DNA of 30,303 nt, from the IMG/VR virus record IMGVR_UViG_3300043499_000163, positions 1-30,303 of that record; one strand, given 5' to 3'. This document shows positions 1 through 6,394 of the stretch, piece by piece. The DNA comes from a virus. Both the position numbers and the translations under genes were made by a program. A model generated the notes under the pieces. The model saw nothing but the letters and a program-made list of their open reading frames with translations. It was not told where the DNA came from and searched no databases. Position 1 is the first letter of the stretch; each line of letters starts with the position of its first letter.

Positions 1-54
1 CGAACTCGACGTCGTCGTTTTCCACGCTCGAGGACAACGACGACGTCGAGTTCG
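1..54. repeat. Perfect 19-bp inverted repeat with 16-nt spacer
   Basis: Bases 1-19 are the exact reverse complement of bases 36-54, separated by 16 bases (20-35). The repeat lies in coding sequence. The left arm begins at the first base of the window, so the palindrome could extend further to the left. It could be a hairpin or protein-binding site, a by-product of Asp/Val/Glu-rich GC-rich coding, or the reason an assembly stopped here. Confidence 0.75.
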
Positions 55-155
55 AAAACATCGACGAGGCGGCGAGTAAGATCGAAACTGCCGTCGACGA
101 ACTCGAGACGCAGATCAACGAAGCGACGCCCGACGGCGAAGGTTCCGAGGAGTAG
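1..155 (+). CDS. C-terminal end of an unknown acidic protein (partial)
   Basis: The reading frame beginning at base 3 is open from the window edge to a TAG at 153-155 and gives 50 residues. Seventeen are Asp or Glu and only one is Lys, so this is a strongly acidic tail. It ends three bases before the next ATG, and a GAGGAG Shine-Dalgarno for that gene lies inside its last codons, so the two are probably co-transcribed. Acidic tails occur in phage single-strand DNA-binding and other replication proteins, which would suit the neighbourhood, but the body of the protein is outside the window and no function can be assigned. The coding sequence also contains a perfect inverted repeat (1-54). Confidence 0.6.
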   Translation, partial: NSTSSFSTLEDNDDVEFENIDEAASKIETAVDELETQINEATPDGEGSEE

Positions 156-158
156 TCC

Positions 159-998
159 ATGTCCATCGGCACCAAAGTGGAGCTGATGGGAGCGCCTGGG
201 TCAGGGAAGACCCACGCGCTTCGGACGCTCGTCGACGCTGGCATCGAGCCATGCGTTCTTTTCACCGACAATGGCATGGACGTGATGAAGGACCTCCGTC
301 ATGCTTCAACGAAATACAAGGAAGCACTCGCCGCCCACAAGGTCCATTGGCATTACGTTCCGCCAGCTCAAACGAAGTGGTCTGACTTCAAAGCGGCCTT
401 CGATCAATCGGCAGCCTTCGACATTGGGACCTTGCAGAAGATGCCCGCCACGGACAAGCGAGCCTTCCCGCAATTCGGGACCCTCTTGCAGACTTGCGAG
501 AAGTTCGTCTGCGACGAATGCAAGGCGGACTTGGGCAACGTCGATTCATGGGGAACGGATCGGGCGTTAGTCCTAGATGGCCTTTCCGGAACCAACTCGA
601 TGCTTCTTTCTTGGGCCGCTGGATCAAAGCCCGCTGTCTCGCAGCCCGAATGGGGGCAAGCGATGAAAATGCAGCTCGCATTTGTCGAGCGCGTAACTCT
701 CGGCCTTGTCTGCCATACGATCATCCTTACTCACCTCGATCGCGAAATCGACCTAACCGTCGGTTCTGTCAAGCTCATGCCTCTTGCTTTGGGCGCCAAG
801 AATGCGCCGCAACTCGGGAAATACTTCACCGACATTATTCTGGCGGAACGCGTAGCGGACACTTCCGGTAACATGAACTGGAAGTGGCATCTTGCTCGCG
901 TAGACGCTGATGTGAAAGCGCGGAACCTGGATTGGAAGAACAATCAGGAGCCGTCTTTTGTGCCACTAATCGAAACTTGGAGAAAAGCGAATGTTTAG
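159..998 (+). CDS. Sak4-like RecA-fold ATPase (AAA family phage nucleotide-binding protein)
   Basis: This 279-residue protein has a Walker A motif GAPGSGKT at residues 11-18 and a Walker B strand ALVLDG ending near Asp140, followed by a hydrophobic strand with THL near 190 and a conserved-looking GAKNAPQLGKYFTD segment. This is the layout of the phage AAA/Sak4 group, single-domain RecA-like ATPases that promote single-strand annealing or recombination. A CxxC pair (near 118-121) lies in an insert between Walker A and B. The ATG has a GAGGAG ribosome site six bases upstream. Its stop overlaps the start of the next gene, a likely single-strand DNA-binding protein, the usual partner of Sak4-type proteins. 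The exact family is inferred from motifs and context. Confidence 0.75.
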   Translation: MSIGTKVELMGAPGSGKTHALRTLVDAGIEPCVLFTDNGMDVMKDLRHASTKYKEALAAHKVHWHYVPPAQTKWSDFKAAFDQSAAFDIGTLQKMPATDKRAFPQFGTLLQTCEKFVCDECKADLGNVDSWGTDRALVLDGLSGTNSMLLSWAAGSKPAVSQPEWGQAMKMQLAFVERVTLGLVCHTIILTHLDREIDLTVGSVKLMPLALGAKNAPQLGKYFTDIILAERVADTSGNMNWKWHLARVDADVKARNLDWKNNQEPSFVPLIETWRKANV

Positions 999-1440
999 TT
1001 CCGAAGAGTTCTTAAATCAGCAAACCATCGATACCAAACTCGAGACCGCGTTCAGCCCGATCCCTGCCGGCGAGTACGTCGGTATGCTCTCGAAGCTCGA
1101 AGCCAAGGAGCAACCGAAAACCGACGGTACCGGGCACTGGACGATCGTGGACCTGTTCTGGGCGATCGACGACGCACGCGCGAAGGAAGCGACGGGCATG
1201 GAGTCGCCGCAGATCAAGGACTCCGTGTTCCTCGACATGGAGAACGGCAAGCTCGCCACCGGCAAGAACAAGAACATTCAACTCGGGCGCTACTTGGAGG
1301 CGCTCGGCTTGAACGGTGTTCCCGGCAATCCCTTTGCGGCAATGCGCGGCAAGGCGGCGAAGCTCCAGGTCACGGTCGAGCCGGACAAGAAGGACCCGAC
1401 GCGCGTGTTCAACCGCGTCAAGGCCGTCGGCAAGCTGTAG
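991..1440 (+). CDS. Putative single-strand DNA-binding protein (DUF669-like)
   Basis: This 149-residue protein starts inside the end of the ATPase gene (8-base overlap), with GGAGA upstream. It has the N-terminal pattern of DUF669-type phage proteins: an IPAGEY segment near residue 24 leading into an OB-fold-like beta region, then a long helical stretch and a Lys-rich C-terminal strand (VEPDKKDPTRVFNRVKAV). Proteins of this type lie beside Sak4-like ATPases and are thought to coat single-stranded DNA for annealing or recombination. No catalytic motif is visible. The assignment rests on the IPAGEY-type start, the size and the neighbour, so a different small replication factor remains possible. 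Confidence 0.55.
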   Translation: MFSSEEFLNQQTIDTKLETAFSPIPAGEYVGMLSKLEAKEQPKTDGTGHWTIVDLFWAIDDARAKEATGMESPQIKDSVFLDMENGKLATGKNKNIQLGRYLEALGLNGVPGNPFAAMRGKAAKLQVTVEPDKKDPTRVFNRVKAVGKL

Positions 1441-1571
1441 CGGGGAGGAAGATAATTAGCTAACGCTATTCGCGGGTCTCCGAAGCTTAACCCTAACGGG
1501 CTCCGAGCTGATTGGAGATATAAAGAAGTCGCCTTGAGTAAGCGCGCCCGCCTCCTTTTAAGGAACAACAA
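1441..1571 (+). other. Intergenic region with an orphan strong Shine-Dalgarno
   Basis: This is the largest gap in the left operon. It starts with GGGGAGGAAG, a near-ideal ribosome-binding sequence (1442-1451), but no ATG, GTG or TTG lies at a suitable distance. A frame with no canonical start near its beginning is open from 1456 to a TAG at 1575-1577 (about 40 codons). AAGGA near 1560 serves the next gene. No convincing promoter, terminator or tRNA was found. Confidence 0.4.
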
Positions 1572-1886
1572 ATGTTAGTATTCGTATCCGGTCCCTATAC
1601 CATTGGTGATGTTGCTGCTAACGTCCGCAATGCTATGGAGGCCGCTTCGCAATTAATCGACAAAGGGCACCTCGTCTTCGTGCCCCACTTATTTCACTTC
1701 CTCCATATGCATAAGCCTCAGCCTTATGTCATTTGGACGGCGCACGACAATGCCTTCTTGCAACACTGCAATGCACTAGTAAGACTTTCTGGAGTCTCGC
1801 CAGGCGCTGACGACGAAGTCATACTCGCGCGCCAATGGATGATTCCAGTCTATTCCTCCGTCAAAGAATTCCTAAAGGAAGCCTAA
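1572..1886 (+). CDS. DUF4406-type protein (nucleoside 2-deoxyribosyltransferase-like fold)
   Basis: This 104-residue protein has the two signatures of the DUF4406/nucleoside deoxyribosyltransferase-like group: an N-terminal strand ending in SGPYT (residues 6-10), and a C-terminal SPGADDE segment near 76-82 whose Glu would be the candidate nucleophile. Between them a helix contains NVRNAMEAA, and HLFHF forms the next strand, as in related phage proteins. True deoxyribosyltransferases exchange bases on deoxynucleosides; the short phage versions are mostly uncharacterised, so enzyme activity is an inference. AAGGA upstream sets the start, and the gene stops directly before the ParB/methylase gene, suggesting one transcript. 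Confidence 0.65.
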   Translation: MLVFVSGPYTIGDVAANVRNAMEAASQLIDKGHLVFVPHLFHFLHMHKPQPYVIWTAHDNAFLQHCNALVRLSGVSPGADDEVILARQWMIPVYSSVKEFLKEA

Positions 1887-3206
1887 ATGCAAACCATCGT
1901 TTATGATAAGGTCGTCGTTCCGGAGAATCGTCAACGGAAGGAGTTCGACGAGACCGCGATGATCGAGCTTGTCCAGTCGATCTTAAAGCCGATAGGCTTA
2001 ATGCAACCCATAGTCCTTCGCGACGACGGCGTTACTCTCGTCGCAGGCGAGCGCCGCTTGCGTGCCTTCCGCGACATCTACGAGTCCCACCTGCGCGAAG
2101 TCTCCGAGCGCAAAATGGCTCCAGCCGACGGCCTAATCTTCCACAACGGCACGCTCCTTCCGCTCGGCCAAATTCCCTACGTTCGCCTTTCCGATCTTCC
2201 AATCGAACTCATCCGCGAAGCGGAACTGGAAGAAAACGTTCGTCGCATTGACCTGACGTGGCAGGAAAAGGTTGCAGCGCAAGCGCAACTACATGAGCAT
2301 TTGCTTTCCCAGAATCCCGAACAGACGATCACCGCCACCGCTCAGAAGATATACGGAGATGGTGCAAATAAGAGGAAGGTCAATGAAGTTTCTGAAGCGA
2401 TTAACCTCTCGAAGTACCTCGACGATCCAATCGTGGCAACAGCGCCGGATGAGAAGACTGCTCGTCGCGCCATCAAAGATGAGCTTGCGCGACAGGAGCG
2501 TCGAGAACGTCTGGCTTCAATCGACCTTCAGGTATCCAGTCACAGACTATTCCTTGGAGATAGCTTTGTTACAGCAGTCAGTGACTCCGCCGACGTTCGC
2601 TTCGATTGTATCGTTACAGATCCTCCTTATGGAATCGATGCTGACGCCGCAGGACAAACATTCGACTCAGATGCACATGAGTACGACGATAGCGAAGCTG
2701 CGTTCCAACGAGTCTGTGAACATCTCCCACAGCTTTGCTTTAGCCTTTGTCGCGAAAAAGCCCACGTTTATGTCTTTTGCGACATTAGACGCTTTACGGA
2801 ACTCTTTGTCGCTTTTGAGCTCGGAGGCTTCACAGTATGGCGTAAGCCTCTCATTTGGGACAAGGGTACTGTCGGATCGTACGGGAACATTGAGTACGGT
2901 CCACGTGCGTGCTACGATGCAATTCTGTTTGCACGCAAAGGGGACAAACCCGCGCTGGGAGGCGCTCGTGACGTCATCAACATCAATCAAAGAACTGATC
3001 ACGAGCATCCAGCAGGGAAGCCGATTGAACTCTATTCAGAGCTTCTCAAGCGAAGCGTCCTCCCAGGCGATAAAGTTGCAGACTTTTTTGCTGGAAGTGG
3101 CCCCATATTTCCCGCAGCGAAAGCTCACGCCTGCACAGCCTACGGCTGGGAGATGAACCAGAAGTATTTCGAGATGGCGCAAGCATCTTTAGCGACTACG
3201 CTATGA
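1887..3206 (+). CDS. ParB-like domain fused to a DNA methyltransferase (beta-type motif order)
   Basis: This 439-residue protein has two parts. Residues about 1-110 match the ParB/Srx fold, with GERRLRA at 54-60, the conserved nucleotide-binding box. Residues about 215-439 are an amino-methyltransferase: the catalytic motif DPPYG begins at Asp245 and the S-adenosylmethionine motif DFFAGSG lies at 399-405. Motif IV before motif I is the order of beta-class N6-adenine or N4-cytosine methylases, and DPPY fits either. A helical linker resembling the ParB DNA-binding region joins the halves. Such fusions occur in phages and mobile elements and are thought to protect phage DNA by methylation. AAAGGAA precedes the ATG. 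No cognate nuclease is nearby, so it looks like an orphan methylase. Confidence 0.85.
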   Translation: MQTIVYDKVVVPENRQRKEFDETAMIELVQSILKPIGLMQPIVLRDDGVTLVAGERRLRAFRDIYESHLREVSERKMAPADGLIFHNGTLLPLGQIPYVRLSDLPIELIREAELEENVRRIDLTWQEKVAAQAQLHEHLLSQNPEQTITATAQKIYGDGANKRKVNEVSEAINLSKYLDDPIVATAPDEKTARRAIKDELARQERRERLASIDLQVSSHRLFLGDSFVTAVSDSADVRFDCIVTDPPYGIDADAAGQTFDSDAHEYDDSEAAFQRVCEHLPQLCFSLCREKAHVYVFCDIRRFTELFVAFELGGFTVWRKPLIWDKGTVGSYGNIEYGPRACYDAILFARKGDKPALGGARDVININQRTDHEHPAGKPIELYSELLKRSVLPGDKVADFFAGSGPIFPAAKAHACTAYGWEMNQKYFEMAQASLATTL

Positions 3207-3388
3207 TATACGTCGCGATCCTTTTGTATATCGCTGGCGCCGTCATCGTCTGGGAGCTGATGATCGACGAGGCTGCACGCCACGAGCAAGCGCCGGAAAA
3301 GTATTACGGTAGTACCGGATGGGTTTGGACCGTAGTCCTTTGGCCCTTCTTCGCGTCGGCTTCCATCAAGAGGATGTTTCGCAAATGA
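3203..3388 (+). CDS. Small membrane protein
   Basis: This 61-residue protein starts in an ATGA overlap with the methylase stop and ends in another ATGA overlap with the next gene. Residues 2-20 form a hydrophobic helix (VAILLYIAGAVIVW), then a polar middle with EQAPEKYYG, then a second aromatic hydrophobic stretch (WVWTVVLWPFFA, about 41-52) and a basic tail ending RMFRK. Two membrane passes are likely. The shape would allow a holin-like or superinfection-exclusion role, but it lies in the replication arm far from the endolysin and no family is recognised. Confidence 0.65.
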   Translation: MIYVAILLYIAGAVIVWELMIDEAARHEQAPEKYYGSTGWVWTVVLWPFFASASIKRMFRK

Positions 3389-3693
3389 ATCGTAGAGACT
3401 TCTTCAAAGGCTTAGTAGCCTTGGGCTTAGTCGCCACGTTGCCGAAGGCCGAGGCTTTAGTACCATTGGTCGAAGCCCTTCCGAAGAAAACCAGCTTCGC
3501 TGGAAACTACTTCGCCATCTGGAAGGGTCGACATTTCTACCACTATTCAATGTTCGCCGGAGACATTCCAGCTAACGCTGAAGTCTACGAAGTGAACATG
3601 AAAAAGATTCTTTTCTTCCCCGAAGGGGAAGATGAGAAGTACGGAATGGGCTCCGTACCGTCTGGCATGGATGCCTACTGGCATCATCAATAA
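3385..3693 (+). CDS. Exported protein with a twin-arginine (Tat) signal peptide
   Basis: This is a 102-residue protein if it starts at the ATG in the ATGA overlap at 3385, with AGAGG upstream. An upstream in-frame start at 3319 would bury the signal and was not used. The N-terminus reads NRRDFFKG at residues 2-9, a close match to the Tat consensus, followed by a short hydrophobic stretch (LVALGLVATL) and PKAEA as a plausible cleavage site near residue 22. The mature part of about 80 residues is rich in Tyr, His and Phe and matches nothing I recognise. Tat substrates cross the inner membrane folded, often with a cofactor; whether that applies here is unknown. Confidence 0.7.
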   Translation: MNRRDFFKGLVALGLVATLPKAEALVPLVEALPKKTSFAGNYFAIWKGRHFYHYSMFAGDIPANAEVYEVNMKKILFFPEGEDEKYGMGSVPSGMDAYWHHQ

Positions 3694-3706
3694 CTTGGGA
3701 GTTAAA

Positions 3707-4273
3707 ATGAAAAGCTTCATTGCTAGTGTTCTGCTCGTGTTCGTTTCCTTGCTCTCGCTTCCTTCGTATGCAGCCAATAATCTGACTTGTGGAAACGCCG
3801 GTGAGCCGACGCATCCCACTGCAACCACAGGGTGGGCCTGTGTCTACCATCACGACACAGGAAGCGCGTACGAAATCATTTGGCAATTTCCACCCTGGTT
3901 GGAAAGTGATGGCTATAGTCCCTATAGCTACTCGCCGAGTCCTAGTGAGTATTACGCGCTCCACTGCATCGACTACGATGAAAATCTACAGCCACAATAT
4001 GGTGATCATGTAGGGCCGAATACCATCAGACAGCCTGTGCACGTGCAAGTAAAGGACTACTTCCAAGGGTATCCTCTGTACACTTGGCACTACAGTCACT
4101 ACTACTACGACGTGACCTGTACCAGTGTGACGCCGGCGCCGCCGGACTTCGATGAGGAAGACCCAACCTGGTGGGTCTGGGTGGAAAACCCCGTCTATAA
4201 CGGGCTCTGGTGCGAAATCTACCGCTACATGGGCGGTACCTGCAACGGCATCTACTTCCCTCCGAACTGGTAA
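3707..4273 (+). CDS. Sec-exported Cys- and aromatic-rich protein, unknown function
   Basis: This 188-residue protein starts at the ATG at 3707 preceded by GGGAG; the longer frame from 3632 would overlap the previous gene and hide the signal peptide. Residues 1-22 are a standard Sec signal (MKSF, a Leu/Val-rich core, then PSYA before ANN). The mature protein has about seven cysteines, suggesting disulfides and a periplasmic or surface location, and is very rich in Tyr and Trp (for example WHYSHYYYDV and WWVWVENP). No domain is recognised. With its neighbours it forms a run of four envelope-directed genes between methylase and polymerase. Confidence 0.75.
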   Translation: MKSFIASVLLVFVSLLSLPSYAANNLTCGNAGEPTHPTATTGWACVYHHDTGSAYEIIWQFPPWLESDGYSPYSYSPSPSEYYALHCIDYDENLQPQYGDHVGPNTIRQPVHVQVKDYFQGYPLYTWHYSHYYYDVTCTSVTPAPPDFDEEDPTWWVWVENPVYNGLWCEIYRYMGGTCNGIYFPPNW

Positions 4274-4284
4274 GGAGTAACTTG

Positions 4285-4308
4285 GGGCGGCTTCTCACGA
4301 GGCCGCCC
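4285..4308 (+). terminator. GC-rich hairpin, possible weak terminator or mRNA stabiliser
   Basis: GGGCGGC (4285-4291) pairs with GCCGCCC (4302-4308) across a 10-base loop, 11 bases after a stop codon and before a new ribosome site at 4321. No T-run follows, so it is at best a weak terminator; it may divide the envelope genes from the polymerase genes. Confidence 0.35.
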
Positions 4309-4332
4309 TTGGGTACTACCTAGGAGATTCAA

Positions 4333-4473
4333 ATGGAAAGTCTATGGATTGCAGCCTTCATCCTTTGCGGCTTCGGTATCGGCGGCTGGTGCGTCGCCGC
4401 TGCGCGGGAACTTGACCATGCGAAAGTGCGTAAACAACGCGACGAACTTCTCTCGCATATCAACAAGCTGTGA
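4333..4473 (+). CDS. Small single-pass membrane protein
   Basis: This 46-residue protein starts at an ATG with TAGGAG seven bases upstream, and its TGA overlaps the GTG of the polymerase gene (GTGA), both good signs of a real gene. Residues 4-23 are a hydrophobic, Gly-rich helix (LWIAAFILCGFGIGGW), followed by a charged helix (AARELDHAKVRKQRDELL). The likely topology is N-terminus out with a cytoplasmic charged tail. It could be a regulator, an exclusion factor or a tiny holin; nothing in the sequence decides this. Confidence 0.65.
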   Translation: MESLWIAAFILCGFGIGGWCVAAARELDHAKVRKQRDELLSHINKL

Positions 4474-6167
4474 CGTCCTACGTTCCGCAATGTTACTCTC
4501 GCGGTCCGGCTTCGCCGAAGATCCTCATCGTCGGCGAAGCCCCTGGCGAGCGCGAGGTAGCAGCGCGCCTTCCGTTCGTCGGCGCCTCCGGGCATGAACT
4601 CGACAAGATGCTGCGCGATGCGCGCATCAACCCAGACGACGTGCGCTTCACGAACGTCTTACCAATACGTCCCGACAAGAATGACTTCGAGAAAGCGTTC
4701 TTGTTTAGCAGCAAGAAAGCTGCCGGCTCAGAAGGAATATACCATAATGGAGTCTATTGCCGTCCCGTCGTCGTGGAAGGTATCCGAGAATTGTGGAACG
4801 AGATTGACGCTTGTAACCCAAATATCATCGTTCCGGTCGGTAACGTTGCCACATGGGCAATCACAGGCCGTTGGGGAATTACCAAATGGCGCCGTTCCGA
4901 GATTGGAGTTGAGCATAACGCTCGAACATGGAAGGTTGTTCCTACGTATCACCCAGCTGCCGTCATGCGTACGTGGGAGTATCGACCCATTACAGTCCAC
5001 GATTTCCGAATCGTAAGGAGGGAGAGTGAGTCTCCAGACATCAATCGTCCTGATTATGATTTCCTTCTTCGTCCTAACTTTCACGACGTTATGGATTATA
5101 TCGGTGACCTACTGGACCGTCACCAACAATCCCGCCTGCGGCTTTCCGTCGATATTGAAACGCGGAACCGACAGATTGCTTGTATTGGCTTGGCTCGTAG
5201 CGAGCGCCATGCCATTTGTATTCCTATACAGTCTGTCGAATCTCCCGTAGGCTCCTATTGGACCGAGGAGGAGGAACTTGAAATCATCTGGAAGCTGCGC
5301 CCTCTGCTCACTACTGCGCACATCATTGGTCAGAACTTCTCTTACGATAACCAATACTTCGCGCGTGGCTACGGGTTTGCATGTAACCTCGTTGACGATA
5401 CTATGCACATGCAGCATATGGCCTTTCCTGGCCTACCTAAAGGCTTGGACTTTCTATCGTCAATGTACTGCGAGCACCACGTGTATTGGAAGGACGAGGG
5501 TAAGCATTGGGACCCCCGTACGACACACGAGGACCAGCTATGGAATTACAATTGTATCGACGCCGTGGCGGCCTACGAGTCTCGTAGTGTCCTGGCGCAA
5601 GTCCTCTCCGATTTTAAGCTGCTTCCGCAGTACCGGGAACGCATTCTTACGCAGCGCAACGCGTTCACGATGATGCTACGCGGCACTCGTTCCGATACGA
5701 CTGCCAAGTTGCAACTCTCGTCCGACCTCGATATTTCCCTTGCGCACATTCGCAAATGGTGGGACGACGTCGTCGGCTACGACATATTCGGTAAGGATAA
5801 GAAGCACGGGAAAATCCCTGGTGTTTCCTCCAAGAAGTTCAAGACTTTCTGCTACGATGTCTTGAAACTTCCCCATAAGTTCGCCGGTTCCAAAGGAAAC
5901 AAGAAACTCACGGCGAACAAAGAAGCCTGTCAGGAATGGGAGGAAACATGCGATGTTATCTTTCGTCCCTTGCTCGCAGCAGTGCGCCACTACCGCTCTA
6001 TGCTTGTGTTCAAATCAACGTTTGCGGATCAGGAACTTGATTACGATCGTCGCTGGCGCTGCACGAATAACGCCGGGCTCATGGTCACTTTTAGATGGAG
6101 CACTAGCGAAGATGCGTTTGGCTATGGAACCAACTTGCAAAACATTCCCAAAGGAGACGAACGATGA
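4470..6167 (+). CDS. Family A DNA polymerase, N-terminal piece: UDG-like domain, 3'-5' exonuclease, start of polymerase domain
   Basis: This 565-residue protein starts at GTG (GTGA overlap). Residues 1-190 resemble family 4/5 uracil-DNA glycosylase: GEAPG at 22-26, PFVGASG, TNVLPIRP, and TYHPAAVMR near the domain end. Few cysteines are present, so the usual 4Fe-4S ligands look incomplete. Residues about 220-370 are a DEDDy exonuclease with SVDIET (Asp228, Glu230), GQNFSYD (Asp293) and YNCID (Tyr360, Asp364). The rest is the family A polymerase thumb and part of the palm, ending in TNLQNIP (554-560) and a stop five residues later. The polymerase motifs A, B and C are missing here and appear in a separate ORF from 7039. 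It should supply proofreading and possibly uracil recognition to a two-chain polymerase. Confidence 0.85.
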   Translation: MTSYVPQCYSRGPASPKILIVGEAPGEREVAARLPFVGASGHELDKMLRDARINPDDVRFTNVLPIRPDKNDFEKAFLFSSKKAAGSEGIYHNGVYCRPVVVEGIRELWNEIDACNPNIIVPVGNVATWAITGRWGITKWRRSEIGVEHNARTWKVVPTYHPAAVMRTWEYRPITVHDFRIVRRESESPDINRPDYDFLLRPNFHDVMDYIGDLLDRHQQSRLRLSVDIETRNRQIACIGLARSERHAICIPIQSVESPVGSYWTEEEELEIIWKLRPLLTTAHIIGQNFSYDNQYFARGYGFACNLVDDTMHMQHMAFPGLPKGLDFLSSMYCEHHVYWKDEGKHWDPRTTHEDQLWNYNCIDAVAAYESRSVLAQVLSDFKLLPQYRERILTQRNAFTMMLRGTRSDTTAKLQLSSDLDISLAHIRKWWDDVVGYDIFGKDKKHGKIPGVSSKKFKTFCYDVLKLPHKFAGSKGNKKLTANKEACQEWEETCDVIFRPLLAAVRHYRSMLVFKSTFADQELDYDRRWRCTNNAGLMVTFRWSTSEDAFGYGTNLQNIPKGDER

Positions 6168-6394
6168 GTGATTCGATGATCGGTGAGCTGCATCCTCCGG
6201 CGCCATTGCCAAGGGAGGAATTCGAGACTACGATCGTGGCAAAGGATTGGTGGATCGTCGTTTATCCAGCGACCGATCTGCACCACAGGCTGGCTATGAA
6301 GCTGGGCGTTTCAACGAAATGCGGACAGCTCGTCGCGCTAACGCCAGACGAGATGGCACTCTTGTCCGAGTTCATGGTATGGCCGCAGCGATAG
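6164..6394 (+). CDS. Unknown 76-residue protein between the polymerase halves
   Basis: The ATG overlaps the polymerase-half stop (ATGA), and a strong AGGAG lies inside the last polymerase codons eight bases upstream, so translation is well supported. The sequence starts with a Pro-rich segment (HPPAPLPREEF), then a strand-like KDWWIVVYPA and a helix containing LTPDEMALLSEF. No family, metal site or membrane segment is recognised. Its end overlaps the Lon-like gene by 16 bases. It could be a partner or substrate of that protease, but this is only positional. Confidence 0.6.
   Translation: MSDSMIGELHPPAPLPREEFETTIVAKDWWIVVYPATDLHHRLAMKLGVSTKCGQLVALTPDEMALLSEFMVWPQR

Noticed and set aside
3632-3706. 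Earlier start of the Sec-exported protein at 3632
   Set aside because: It overlaps the Tat protein and removes the signal peptide from the N-terminus; 3707 has a good ribosome site.
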